A stretch of DNA of 64,000 nt from JASBZA01 sp964392065. GTDB taxonomy: Bacteria; Bacillota; Clostridia; Saccharofermentanales; Fastidiosipilaceae. The position numbers were made by a program, and so were the translations under genes. The notes below the pieces were generated by a model. The model did not search any database and was not told the origin of the DNA. It saw only the letters and a list, made by a program, of their open reading frames with translations. Where the stretch lies: NCBI GenBank assembly GCA_964392065.1, contig CAYMOG010000003.1:50373-114372 (forward strand), given 5' to 3'. Positions 29,467 to 38,233 of this stretch are shown piece by piece (position 1 is the first letter of the stretch; each line of letters starts with the position of its first letter).

Positions 29467-29497
29467 TTTATAGCAAATGATTCCATTTGTATTTGCT
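29467..29497 (-). promoter_or_regulatory. Putative clpE promoter with overlapping palindrome
   Basis: On the minus strand TATAAA (plus 29467-29472) could be a -10 box. Immediately upstream is CAAATG-ATTC-CATTTG (29474-29489), nested with AGCAAAT/ATTTGCT arms (29472-29478, 29491-29497). This is a typical operator position. It matches neither the CtsR heptad repeat nor CIRCE. No good -35 is seen. Confidence 0.4.
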
Positions 29498-29550
29498 TTT
29501 CTTATGAATTTTGCAAATCGTTACAAATCCATAAAACATTGCTTATAAGT

Positions 29551-32475
29551 TCAAATAAAAGCTTCGTAATTTTTCTTCCCAGTCCTATTAGCTTCCAATA
29601 ATTTGGCCAAAAACTGACCTGTATAAGATTTCTTAATACCTGCGACTTCCTCTGGTGTCCCTGCCGCAATGATTTCTCCACCACCATCTCCACCTTCAGG
29701 TCCCAAATCAATAATATAATCGGCTGTCTTAATTACGTCAAGATTATGTTCTATTACTAACACTGTATTTCCTCCATCGGTCAAACGCTGTAGAATTTCT
29801 ACCAACTTATGAACATCCGCTATGTGAAGCCCTGTGGTTGGCTCATCGAGAATATAAAAAGTTTTGCCGGTACTAGTTCTAGATAACTCTGTGGCTAATT
29901 TAACACGCTGAGCTTCTCCACCGGATAACTGTGTTGAAGGTTGGCCAAGCGTTATATAGCCTAAACCAACATCTTGTAGTGTCTGTATTTTCTTAGCAAT
30001 CTTAGGAATAGAAGCAAAAAACTCAAGAGCTTCATCCACAGGCATTGCCAAGATTTCGGCAATATTCTTTCCTTTATAACTTACTTCTAAGGTCTCTTTG
30101 TTATATCGACTACCATTACACACTTCGCATGGTACAAACATATCGGCCAAAAATTGCATCTCAATACGATTTACGCCATCACCCTTACATGCTTCACAGC
30201 GTCCTCCACGCACATTGAAGCTAAACCTTCCTTGCTTATAACCTCTAGCCTTCGCCATAGGCGTTTGAGCAAAAAGCTGTCTTATATGGTCGAATACACC
30301 GGTATAAGTTGCAGGGTTTGATCTAGGAGTCCTACCAATTGGAGATTGATCGATGGCGATGACTTTGTCCAAAACTTCAAAACCACTTATACTTTTGTGC
30401 TTTCCTGCTTTACGTCTAGCTCTGTTAAGTTTTGATTCTAGTGTAGGTAAAATAATGCCATTCACCAGGGAACTTTTTCCTGATCCAGACACACCAGTTA
30501 TACAAGTTAATGTGGCCAAAGGTATCTTCACATCAACTTTCTTCAAATTATTTTCCTCTGCTCCCTCGACTACTAACCAACGCCCATTTCCTTCTTTGCG
30601 TTCCTTAGGGATTTCGATCTTCTTCTCGCCTCGAAGATACTGTCCTGTGATGGAGTCTTTAGCCTCCATAATATCGTAAACTGTTCCTGTTGCAACCACC
30701 TCACCGCCTTGTGCACCTGCACCTGGACCGATATCAATAATATGATTAGCATGGAACATCGTTTCTTCATCATGTTCGACTACTACGACAGTATTCCCAA
30801 CATTTCTTAGGTTTTCTAAGGTTGCAAGCAGCCTGCGATTATCTCTCTGATGTAGACCGATGCTAGGTTCATCAAGAATATAGAGCACTCCGACAAGTCC
30901 TGAACCGATTTGTGTGGCTAGACGGATACGCTGTGCTTCACCACCGGATAAGGTGGCCGATGCTCTAGCTAAAGTCATATAATCCAAACCAACATCAATT
31001 AGAAACTGTAATCTAGCTTCTAATTCCGCACTAATTCTTCGAGCAACTTCCTTTTTCTGAGGGCTTAAACCGTCTAACTGTTCCGCAATATAATTTTTAC
31101 ATTTTTGGATTGGTAGGAGACATAACTCATAAATATTTAAGTCACCGAAACGGACAGCCAAAACTTCGTCTCTAAGTCTTCCCCCGTTACATGCAGTACA
31201 TACGGATTCATGCATATAGGCTTCATAATAAGACCTCATGTCGTCATTTGAGCTTTCTTCATAACGTCTCATCATGGACGGTATAACACCCTCCCATGCA
31301 CTCTTATAATGCCGGCCTCGGTTATATCTCGAATTTGACGTATCGACATTAATTTTCTCACCATGATTTCCATAGAGGATAAGATCTTGTGTCTCTTGCT
31401 TCATATCTTTCCATGGCGTGTCGAGACTGAAATCGTAATTTTCGCTCAAAGCTTCAATAAAAGATCTAGCCCATGAAGTTCGGTCTGCAAATTTCCAACC
31501 ACCACCATTAATAGCTCCGTCGTTTAAAGAAAGATTCGCATCCTCAACAACTAACTCTGGATCTATATGTCGAAAAGCGCCTAGACCAGCACATTCTTCA
31601 CAGGCACCTAGCGGGTTATTAAAAGAAAACATCCTAGGTGTAACTTCTGGAATGCTTATATTACAAATCGGACAAGCATAATTTTCAGAGAATAATTCTT
31701 CATGGATTTCCCACTCTCTCTCGCCTAGCGCATCCTCTCCTATAAGCTGTTGAAACTCAACACGAACGAAACGATTCTCAGAAATATCCAGTGCGGTCTC
31801 CAGAGAATCACTAAGTCTCGTACGAATATCTTCACGCAATACTAAGCGATCGACTACTACATCAATATCATGTTTCTTTCGCCCATCGAGTTCTATATCT
31901 TGATCTAGTTCATAAATCTCACCATCAATACGCACTCGAACAAATCCATTCTTCAGCAAATCTTCCATTAATTTTTTAAATTGACCTTTTCTCCCACTAA
32001 TAACAGGAGCCATAATTAAAATTCTGCCCCCCTCTTCATGACTGAGTACTTGATCAATAATTTGGTCTACTGTTTGTTTCTCAATTGGCCTACCGCAGCT
32101 TGGGCAATGCGGAGTACCTGCCCTTGCAAACAGCAGTCTGAGGTAGTCGTAAATTTCCGTTACAGTTCCAACTGTAGAACGAGGATTCTTGCTGGTGGTT
32201 TTCTGATCAATTGAAATAGCAGGAGATAAGCCTTCTATACTATCAATATCAGGTTTCTCCATCTGTCCTAGGAATTGCCTTGCAAACGAAGATAAAGACT
32301 CAACGTAACGTCTCTGTCCTTCTGCATAAATAGTATCGAAAGCCAAAGAAGACTTACCGGATCCCGATAAACCGGTTAGAACAACCAGTTCATCTCTAGG
32401 TATCTCTAAATTTATATTTTTCAAATTGTGCTCTCTGGCACCTTTAATGATAATGGAATTATCTTTGCTTATCAT
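29551..32475 (-). CDS. uvrA: Excinuclease ABC subunit A
   Basis: A 974-aa damage-sensing ATPase of nucleotide excision repair, slightly longer than the usual 940-950 aa. It has two ABC modules: Walker A GLSGSGKSS near residue 36 and GVSGSGKSS near 650, with signature motifs LSGGEAQR twice. Zinc-finger cysteines are present as CPSC near 125, CPIC and CEEC near 270-290, and CEACKGDG/CEVCNGSRY near 745-770. The start ATG follows GAGGAGG. About 148 nt separate it from clpE, which appears to have its own promoter. Confidence 0.97.
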   Translation of the reverse strand: MISKDNSIIIKGAREHNLKNINLEIPRDELVVLTGLSGSGKSSLAFDTIYAEGQRRYVESLSSFARQFLGQMEKPDIDSIEGLSPAISIDQKTTSKNPRSTVGTVTEIYDYLRLLFARAGTPHCPSCGRPIEKQTVDQIIDQVLSHEEGGRILIMAPVISGRKGQFKKLMEDLLKNGFVRVRIDGEIYELDQDIELDGRKKHDIDVVVDRLVLREDIRTRLSDSLETALDISENRFVRVEFQQLIGEDALGEREWEIHEELFSENYACPICNISIPEVTPRMFSFNNPLGACEECAGLGAFRHIDPELVVEDANLSLNDGAINGGGWKFADRTSWARSFIEALSENYDFSLDTPWKDMKQETQDLILYGNHGEKINVDTSNSRYNRGRHYKSAWEGVIPSMMRRYEESSNDDMRSYYEAYMHESVCTACNGGRLRDEVLAVRFGDLNIYELCLLPIQKCKNYIAEQLDGLSPQKKEVARRISAELEARLQFLIDVGLDYMTLARASATLSGGEAQRIRLATQIGSGLVGVLYILDEPSIGLHQRDNRRLLATLENLRNVGNTVVVVEHDEETMFHANHIIDIGPGAGAQGGEVVATGTVYDIMEAKDSITGQYLRGEKKIEIPKERKEGNGRWLVVEGAEENNLKKVDVKIPLATLTCITGVSGSGKSSLVNGIILPTLESKLNRARRKAGKHKSISGFEVLDKVIAIDQSPIGRTPRSNPATYTGVFDHIRQLFAQTPMAKARGYKQGRFSFNVRGGRCEACKGDGVNRIEMQFLADMFVPCEVCNGSRYNKETLEVSYKGKNIAEILAMPVDEALEFFASIPKIAKKIQTLQDVGLGYITLGQPSTQLSGGEAQRVKLATELSRTSTGKTFYILDEPTTGLHIADVHKLVEILQRLTDGGNTVLVIEHNLDVIKTADYIIDLGPEGGDGGGEIIAAGTPEEVAGIKKSYTGQFLAKLLEANRTGKKNYEAFI

Positions 32476-32723
32476 CTATTCTCCTCCTCTAGGCATACGA
32501 AGTTAATTGTATCAAAATCTTCTATTTTATTTTGAACTTAAGGCACTCTTTATAATTCATATATCTTATAGCACATCCAAGATTTTATGATTATTTGCAA
32601 GCCTTCTATGATGTAATTTCGCTATAGATTATTGAGTTGAAAATACGCATAAACCTCAACAAATAACGCAAAATATTTTCTTGCATATTAAAAAAGCATC
32701 TGATAGAATATATAAATTGAAAC
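32476..32723 (+). promoter_or_regulatory. Intergenic region with tRNA-Glu promoter
   Basis: About 250 AT-rich bases between uvrA and tRNA-Glu. A clear plus-strand promoter is TTGCAT (32681-32686), 17-nt spacer, TAGAAT (32704-32709), ending 14 nt before the tRNA. The uvrA promoter should also lie here on the minus strand; no LexA/SOS box was recognised by eye. Confidence 0.7.
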
Positions 32724-32798
32724 GGCCCTATGGTCAAGCGGTCAAGACGCCGCCCTCTCACGGCGGAATCCCGGGTTCGATTCCCGGTAGGGTCACCA
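32724..32798 (+). tRNA. tRNA-Glu (CTC)
   Basis: A 75-nt cloverleaf with encoded CCA. Acceptor GGCCCTA pairs with TAGGGTC. The anticodon stem is CCGCC/GGCGG with loop CTCTCAC, giving anticodon CTC. The T-arm CCGGG-TTCGATT-CCCGG is perfect. Confidence 0.96.
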
Positions 32799-32800
32799 TA

Positions 32801-32827
32801 AAACCATCCAATTATGGATGGTTTTTT
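32801..32827 (+). terminator. Terminator of tRNA-Glu
   Basis: A 10-bp stem (32801-32810 and 32815-32824) followed by a T-run. Confidence 0.88.
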
Positions 32828-32877
32828 ATTAATATTTTTCATTGTAGATTAGTTTACAACACTTATATAGGCAGAAA

Positions 32878-34059
32878 TTAGTATGCTAGCTTCAACAATT
32901 CAACCACATCCGCTTCCGTTAGAGGTTGAAAATAACCTGTCTTCTCACCATTATTTTTCTTAATTCCTCGAACAATTTTTTCCAAATCTTGTGGATCTAC
33001 ATGAATTTCTTCTAGAGTGATAGGCATTCCTATACTTTGGAAGAAATCTTTCAACCGACGTATGCCCATTTTCGCCACCGCTCGCATATGGTAAATATCC
33101 TCAGGTACGCCCAAGACTCTAGTAGCTAATTGATAATAGCGTTGTATATTCGTATCTAATGTAAATTCCATAAAAGCTGGAATAACCACAGCTAGTCCTG
33201 CCCCGTGCGTAATATCATTATAGGCAGTTAATTGATGTTCAATCTGGTGACTAGACCAATCTTGCTCTCTACCTAAGCCTAAAATATTATTGTGTGCAAG
33301 CGTACCTGCCCACATGATAGTCGCGTGTGCATTATAATCGCTTCGGTCTGCCAAGGCTTGTGGTGCTGCCACGATAAGCGCTTGCATTACTGACTCAATC
33401 AAACGATCTGTAAGATCCACATCCCTTGTGTTTGTTACATAACGTTCAAAACAATGGGAGAAAATATCCACGATGCCCGCTGCAAGCTGATACGCAGGTA
33501 AGGCAAAGGTTAATTCAGGGTTCATTATACTAAACACAGGTCGAACCCAATCGGAATTATGACCTGTTTTAATCCAATTATCTGGATCATCTGTGTTGGT
33601 AATAACCGTTGAATTCGACGCTTCTGAACCTGTTGCTGCAATGGTTAAAATAGTACCTACTGGAAGTGCTTCCTGAGGTTTTACGCCTCCCACATAAAAA
33701 TCCCATACATCTCCTGAGTACGGTACGCCAAGAGCAATTGCTTTGGCAGAATCCACAACACTACCGCCACCCACTGCAAGGATTAAGTCAACTTTTTCAG
33801 CTCGACATAATTCTATGCCTTCTCGTACTAAACTTAACCTAGGATTGGGAACGACGCCAGATAGCTCAACATATTCAATCTTCACATCCTCAAGAGATTT
33901 CCTAACCCGATCCATCAAGCCGGATTTCTCCGAAGAACCACCACTTGAATGGAGCAATACTTTCTTGGCACCAACGGCTAGGCAAGCTTCACCTACGCGT
34001 TCTTCTTGGCCTCTACCAAAATAAAATTTTGTAGGACTAAAAAATTCAAAATCTAACAT
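32878..34059 (-). CDS. Iron-containing alcohol dehydrogenase (butanol dehydrogenase-like)
   Basis: A 393-aa group III alcohol dehydrogenase, probably NAD(P)H-dependent and reducing aldehydes to alcohols in fermentation, like the BdhA/YugJ group. It has the nucleotide-binding GGGSVVDSAKAIALG near residue 93. The Fe-binding residues are in HATIMWAGTLAHN (about 255-267) and the two later His-rich turns, HQIEHQL and ITHGAGLAV. The start is the ATG at 34059 giving MLDFEFFSPTKFYFG, with GAGGA 5 nt upstream; it begins 1 nt after the stop of the small membrane protein gene. Substrate is inferred from the family only. Confidence 0.9.
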   Translation of the reverse strand: MLDFEFFSPTKFYFGRGQEERVGEACLAVGAKKVLLHSSGGSSEKSGLMDRVRKSLEDVKIEYVELSGVVPNPRLSLVREGIELCRAEKVDLILAVGGGSVVDSAKAIALGVPYSGDVWDFYVGGVKPQEALPVGTILTIAATGSEASNSTVITNTDDPDNWIKTGHNSDWVRPVFSIMNPELTFALPAYQLAAGIVDIFSHCFERYVTNTRDVDLTDRLIESVMQALIVAAPQALADRSDYNAHATIMWAGTLAHNNILGLGREQDWSSHQIEHQLTAYNDITHGAGLAVVIPAFMEFTLDTNIQRYYQLATRVLGVPEDIYHMRAVAKMGIRRLKDFFQSIGMPITLEEIHVDPQDLEKIVRGIKKNNGEKTGYFQPLTEADVVELLKLAY

Positions 34060-34060
34060 A

Positions 34061-34324
34061 CTATTCCTCATACTCTCTATGAAATACATTTACTAGAATA
34101 CCTATATAAGTTCCTATGACCAAAGCAGCCGGAATCGCTGAAGTCCAATAACCCATATGACTTGCAATTGGATAGAAAACAAGAAAGCTTAACGCCCACC
34201 CGAGTATAAACCAGGCGACAGGTAGTTCCGCTCTATTTCTCAATTTACTATTCCTTACAGGCCTAGACCAATATGCATAGTTATCTTCTTCATAGTTTTT
34301 AAATTTAATTCTATTTGATTTCAT
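34061..34324 (-). CDS. Small two-TM membrane protein, unknown function
   Basis: An 87-aa protein with a basic N-terminal 35 residues (MKSNRIKFKNYEEDNYAYW) and two hydrophobic helices (about 36-52 and 60-78) separated by a short loop, ending in charged HREYEE. I do not recognise the family. It is translationally adjacent to the alcohol dehydrogenase (1-nt gap). Once the assembly gap is collapsed it lies about 31 nt downstream of the trkH stop, so the three genes may form one operon. The RBS is AAGGT, spacer 11. Confidence 0.65.
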   Translation of the reverse strand: MKSNRIKFKNYEEDNYAYWSRPVRNSKLRNRAELPVAWFILGWALSFLVFYPIASHMGYWTSAIPAALVIGTYIGILVNVFHREYEE

Positions 34325-34358
34325 AATATTATTGTACCTTAGAGAAAATATAAGTCTA
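34304..34358 (+). repeat. 55-bp exact duplicate, left copy (contig-end overlap)
   Basis: The 55 bases just before the N-run are identical to the 55 just after it (34459-34513). They hold the start of the 87-aa protein gene. This is best read as the same sequence present at two contig ends. Confidence 0.95.
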
Positions 34359-34458
34359 NNNNNNNNNNNNNNNNNNNNNNNNNNNNNNNNNNNNNNNNNN
34401 NNNNNNNNNNNNNNNNNNNNNNNNNNNNNNNNNNNNNNNNNNNNNNNNNNNNNNNNNN
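34359..34458. other. Scaffold gap of exactly 100 N
   Basis: 100 unknown bases, a placeholder length. The identical 55-bp flanks suggest the two contigs actually overlap and that no sequence is missing. Confidence 0.97.
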
Positions 34459-34513
34459 TTTAATTCTATTTGATTTCATAATATTATTGTACCTTAGAGA
34501 AAATATAAGTCTA
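34459..34513 (+). repeat. 55-bp exact duplicate, right copy (contig-end overlap)
   Basis: Second copy of the 55-bp block. Its last three bases are the trkH stop codon. Merging it with the left copy gives a continuous trkH-small ORF-adh arrangement. Confidence 0.95.
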
Positions 34514-36049
34514 CCCTACATAGGTATGACCTTCTGGTAAGACCTCAAGCTCGGCTTTACCCTGTTTATGATGGTGCATTGCAAGGGCTAGTGCAAAAGA
34601 CAAGGGACCAATTCTACCAATAAACATTGATATTATTAGCGGAATTCTTCCAAGAAGAGAAATGTTTTCCGATTGTAGTGAAGTAACACCTACGGTCGCC
34701 AGAGCCGAAGCGCTTTCGAATATAAGATCTAGAGTCGAAAACTCCCCAGCGTTTAAAGCATCTAGTTCTGTAATACTTAGAATAAAACTCACAGTCAATA
34801 ATAAGACAATACTCATCATTGCTATGACGAGCGCCCTAGTAAATAAATCTCTTCTAATGCGGTGTCCTAGAATGCGCGTTTCGCCTTCTCCCATTACGGT
34901 GGATTTTGTTGCTGCCAAAACAATAGCAATCGTAGTAGTTTTCATACCACCACCTGTTGAGATTGGTGAAGCACCTATCAGCATAATAAGTGTACTAAGA
35001 AGCTTAGATGAATCACGCAAATGCGTTTGGGAGATAGAGTTAAAGCCTGCTGTTCTTAGTGTTACAGTTTGGAAGAAACCCGCTAAAATCTTCTCTCCTG
35101 TACTCATAGAACCCATAGAACCTGCTTCGTTATTATTCCATTCTAATAAAACAAAGGCGATAGTTCCCGCTACTAGAATTCCGATTGTCATAATAAGTAC
35201 TAACTTCGAATGAAAAAGTAATTTCTTTGTCTTAGGAAACATGAATAAGTCCAAGAAGACAAGAAAACCTAAACCACCAAATGTAATTAACAAGCCTGTA
35301 GTAATTAGAATTATAGGATCTGCTGAGAAAGCCATTAAACTAGAATAAGGTCCTGACCATGTACCGAGAAGGTCAAAACCGGCATTACAAAATGCAGAAA
35401 CACCTTGAAATAATCCTCTGACAAATGCTTCACCTATTGGCATATAGAAGGTATATCTCCATGACAAGATTAGCCCTCCAAGCAATTCCACACTTAGGGT
35501 GAAGGCAATAACGAAACGTACTATACGATACAAATCCGAAAAACCTTCACTGCCTGTAGCATCTTGTACTGCTCGAACATATTTGAAATTCATTCGCCTC
35601 TTACTTATAGCAAAGAAAGACGCTACCACCGTAAGTAATCCCAAACCACCTAGCTGAATCAATGTAAGGATAATAACATGGCCGAAACCAGACCAATAGC
35701 TCGCTGTATCAACTAATACTAGCCCGGTAACACAAACTGCTGAAGTGGAAGTGAATAAGGAAGTTAATAAATTCGTCCACTCACCTGTTCTAGATGCAAT
35801 CGGCAAGGACAATAGTAAGGAACCCATCAAAATTAACAATAAAAAACTTGTAACAATCATACGAACCGGATTAGAAAATATCCAATGAAAGATTGGGTTA
35901 GAGGATTGTTTTACTTGTTTTGTGCTGAAATCAAGCTCATGGGTTTCACCAATTTGTTCTTGTCCAATTGGTTCTCTTGCATGCTTAATACTCTGGAACA
36001 CTTCATCTTGATTATCAGGTGTATTAGAATTTTTCATTTTATCAGACAT
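34511..36049 (-). CDS. TrkH/KtrB-family potassium transporter, membrane subunit (system 1)
   Basis: A 512-aa K+ channel-like transporter subunit. The cytosolic N-terminus is polar (about 1-65). It is followed by the four membrane-pore-membrane repeats of the Trk/Ktr/HKT superfamily, with filter-like segments TSTSAVCVTGL near residue 110, AFCNAGFD near 225, TAGFNS near 335 and SALATVGVT near 455. The start is set at the ATG at 36049, which begins 1 nt after the stop of the RCK gene upstream; earlier in-frame starts lie inside that gene. It is the last of three genes (RCK-a, RCK-b, TrkH), so regulator and pore are co-expressed. The N-terminal extension is longer than in TrkH of system 2. Confidence 0.92.
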   Translation of the reverse strand: MSDKMKNSNTPDNQDEVFQSIKHAREPIGQEQIGETHELDFSTKQVKQSSNPIFHWIFSNPVRMIVTSFLLLILMGSLLLSLPIASRTGEWTNLLTSLFTSTSAVCVTGLVLVDTASYWSGFGHVIILTLIQLGGLGLLTVVASFFAISKRRMNFKYVRAVQDATGSEGFSDLYRIVRFVIAFTLSVELLGGLILSWRYTFYMPIGEAFVRGLFQGVSAFCNAGFDLLGTWSGPYSSLMAFSADPIILITTGLLITFGGLGFLVFLDLFMFPKTKKLLFHSKLVLIMTIGILVAGTIAFVLLEWNNNEAGSMGSMSTGEKILAGFFQTVTLRTAGFNSISQTHLRDSSKLLSTLIMLIGASPISTGGGMKTTTIAIVLAATKSTVMGEGETRILGHRIRRDLFTRALVIAMMSIVLLLTVSFILSITELDALNAGEFSTLDLIFESASALATVGVTSLQSENISLLGRIPLIISMFIGRIGPLSFALALAMHHHKQGKAELEVLPEGHTYVG

Positions 36050-36050
36050 A

Positions 36051-36737
36051 TTAAACTTCTTCCAAAGTATCTGGTCTAATAAAGACCTTCCATATAGCTT
36101 CAAAATACTTCTGATCAGAGACCATAAGCAATGTGTCACCACCTTGCATTACAAGATCCCCCGTTGGTATCAGCGTATCTCCATTCGGTTTGGTAACAAG
36201 AACAATTCTACTATCTCCAATAAAATCAAATTCTTGTAAGGATTTTTCATTTGCTGGACTGTCTGGATGAAGAGGGACACTAATAATAGATTTAGGACTC
36301 CCTGGAATATTATACGCTAGAGTCATACCACTATAAGACACTTCATGATCAATCATCTGAGCTAGAATCTGACCTGATGAAAATATTTTATCTACACCAA
36401 GTATCTTCATCAAATTACTATTATTATGGTTATTACTCTTAGCAATAGTGAGGGATACATGGAAGTGCATTTTCGCAATTTGGCATGCCACTAAATTATT
36501 CTCATCCTTACCTGTAAGTGCGACCAATACATCTGCATTTCTTGTTCCGGCAGAATCAAGTCCATTTACAGTAGTTCCATCCGCATGGAAGACACTAACA
36601 TCGAAATCATTGGCAATTTGCTCACAGTTCTCTAGTCTATTGTCAATAACTCTGATATCGTAACCCTCTTCTTTTTCCAATAGTTTTATAAGTCGGTAAG
36701 CGACTTTGTCACCACCTACAATAATGATTCGTTTCAT
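36051..36737 (-). CDS. Single-module RCK (TrkA-like) potassium regulator, degenerate nucleotide motif
   Basis: A 228-aa protein with one TrkA-N Rossmann domain (about 1-125) and one TrkA-C domain (about 140-220). The usual GxGxxG loop is degenerate, reading VGGDKVAYRL, much like the second module of full-length TrkA (compare GGGRITYYL in the 453-aa protein of this window). RBS is AAGAGGA, spacer 8. It lies between a companion single-module RCK gene (4 nt upstream) and trkH (overlapping region downstream). I infer it corresponds to the C-terminal half of a split TrkA and assembles with its companion under the TrkH dimer. Confidence 0.88.
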   Translation of the reverse strand: MKRIIIVGGDKVAYRLIKLLEKEEGYDIRVIDNRLENCEQIANDFDVSVFHADGTTVNGLDSAGTRNADVLVALTGKDENNLVACQIAKMHFHVSLTIAKSNNHNNSNLMKILGVDKIFSSGQILAQMIDHEVSYSGMTLAYNIPGSPKSIISVPLHPDSPANEKSLQEFDFIGDSRIVLVTKPNGDTLIPTGDLVMQGGDTLLMVSDQKYFEAIWKVFIRPDTLEEV

Positions 36738-36741
36738 TTTC

Positions 36742-37359
36742 TTATTCCTCTTGAGGTAAGCTTACAAACACTACCTGTTCTCCCAGTTGAAACTTATAAT
36801 TTCTACTTACTAGTTTTAATTCATCGCCATTCATAACAGCCAAAACATGTCGCTTCGTATTCGCTTCAACTTCCGATACGGTTTGACCTTCCCAGGAAGC
36901 GTAAACTCTTTGTAACGTATAATGTACTGGAAATCCTAGGATTGTACTCTTATCTTTTGTAGCATGAAATCCCAGAGTTTCTAAAACTCTTTGCTTCGTC
37001 ATCGAAGTGGAACAAATAGTCTCCAAACCTAAGAAGCGGTAAATGTCTTGATTTTCCGGATTAAAAGTTCTAACAATAATTTTCGGAACATTATAAAGCT
37101 TATGACATATTTGCCCTACCATAACATTCATATTTTCATTATTCGAAACACATAAAACAGCAGAAACCCTCTCTACTCCAGCCTTTTTCAGCACAGAGGT
37201 TTCCAAAGGCATACCTTCAATCTTAGGGCAATCTAAATCTTTTAATTGCGATAAGTTTTCACTACTACTATCTAATACTATTATCTCGGTACCAAGTTCA
37301 ATCAGTTCTCGAGCTAAATTCTGGCCTACTCGGCCTGCACCTATGATTAAAACTTCCAT
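36742..37359 (-). CDS. Single-module RCK (TrkA-like) potassium regulator, canonical nucleotide motif
   Basis: A 205-aa protein: TrkA-N domain with an intact nucleotide loop IIGAGRVGQN and the acidic ribose-binding residue in IIVLDSS, then a TrkA-C domain (about 120-205). It would bind NAD(H) or ATP and gate K+ uptake. The start is the ATG giving MEVLIIGAG, with GAGGA 5 nt upstream. It begins 8 nt after the rRNA methyltransferase stop. With the next gene it makes up the two modules that are fused in the second system at 41017-42378. Confidence 0.88.
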   Translation of the reverse strand: MEVLIIGAGRVGQNLARELIELGTEIIVLDSSSENLSQLKDLDCPKIEGMPLETSVLKKAGVERVSAVLCVSNNENMNVMVGQICHKLYNVPKIIVRTFNPENQDIYRFLGLETICSTSMTKQRVLETLGFHATKDKSTILGFPVHYTLQRVYASWEGQTVSEVEANTKRHVLAVMNGDELKLVSRNYKFQLGEQVVFVSLPQEE

Positions 37360-37367
37360 ATCTTTCC

Positions 37368-38165
37368 TCACAACAATGCTTCTACGAGCTTATACATGAC
37401 TATAGAAGCAGCGGTCGCTGCATTCAAAGACTCGGCTCCACCTGGCATAGGAATACTTAATAGTTCATCTGCACCAGCTAGCGTTTGCATCTGTAAGCCT
37501 CTCCCCTCATTACCAATCCATAAACATAACGCTTGATTCCGTGTAAATTCAGTTAAACTGTAACCTTCCAACGCAGTCACTATATTCTGGATTTCATTAC
37601 CTCTAGATTTTTCCATAATAGTAGAACTTTTTTCAGCAAAATACAAGGGAAGATGAAGTGCCGCACCCATGGATGCACGTAAAGATTTTTCACTATAAGG
37701 ATCTGCACAGTTCCCTATACAAACAACTCCATGAAAACCCAGTGCATAAGCAGTACGCATCATTGTACCGACATTTCCTGGATCTTGGACATTCTCTAAA
37801 CATAGAATACTTAAACTAGAACCAAATTTAGACTTATATACATCGAGGAAATCTTCATACGTTCCCCATACAGGCTTTTCACTCACAAGTAATATTCCTT
37901 GAGCACTCGATGTATTAGAAATATATTTCATTAACTCATCAGGAATTTCGATTTGTTCAATAGCATCCTCTTCTAAACGCAGTTTCTCCTTTTCTAAATA
38001 GGAGGAACTATAGAAGACATAGGTACCCTTGAGCTTACTCTTTTGATGCTCTTCGATTAATTTTGCACCTTCTAGGATTATAGAATTAGACCAAGAGCCT
38101 TTCTTCCTTCTCATATCCTGAATATTTTTTATGTAAGCATTTCTTCTACTACTAATATATAGCAT
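37368..38165 (-). CDS. TrmH/SpoU-family RNA 2'-O-methyltransferase
   Basis: A 265-aa SPOUT methyltransferase. The substrate-binding N-terminal domain (about 1-90) is followed by the knotted catalytic domain. Its three motifs are motif 1 ENVQDPGNVGTMMRTA with the key Asn and Arg, motif 2 LWIGNEGRGL and motif 3 IPMPGGAESLNAATAASI. It probably methylates a ribose in 23S rRNA or tRNA; the exact site is not readable. The start is the ATG with GGAG 6 nt upstream. It follows rplT directly after a terminator, so it is transcribed by readthrough or its own promoter; a place behind infC-rpmI-rplT is common in Clostridia. Confidence 0.9.
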   Translation of the reverse strand: MLYISSRRNAYIKNIQDMRRKKGSWSNSIILEGAKLIEEHQKSKLKGTYVFYSSSYLEKEKLRLEEDAIEQIEIPDELMKYISNTSSAQGILLVSEKPVWGTYEDFLDVYKSKFGSSLSILCLENVQDPGNVGTMMRTAYALGFHGVVCIGNCADPYSEKSLRASMGAALHLPLYFAEKSSTIMEKSRGNEIQNIVTALEGYSLTEFTRNQALCLWIGNEGRGLQMQTLAGADELLSIPMPGGAESLNAATAASIVMYKLVEALL

Positions 38166-38178
38166 GTGTATCTCCAAA

Positions 38179-38205
38179 GAAAAAAGCCTCGTAAAACACG
38201 AGGCT
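38179..38205 (-). terminator. Terminator of the infC-rpmI-rplT operon
   Basis: An 8-bp stem (38185-38192 and 38198-38205) followed by UUUUUU on the minus strand. It lies directly upstream of the methyltransferase RBS. Confidence 0.88.
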
Positions 38206-38233
38206 GTAAAACATTATCATGAACACCTATAGC

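Noticed and set aside
34304..34513. Direct repeat or insertion target-site duplication around the N-run
   Set aside because: A 55-bp exact copy directly flanking a 100-N placeholder is better explained by contig-end overlap than by a mobile element.
34662..35213. 183-codon open frame on the plus strand
   Set aside because: It lies fully antisense to the trkH gene, has no RBS and no family features; it mirrors the hydrophobic coding of the other strand.
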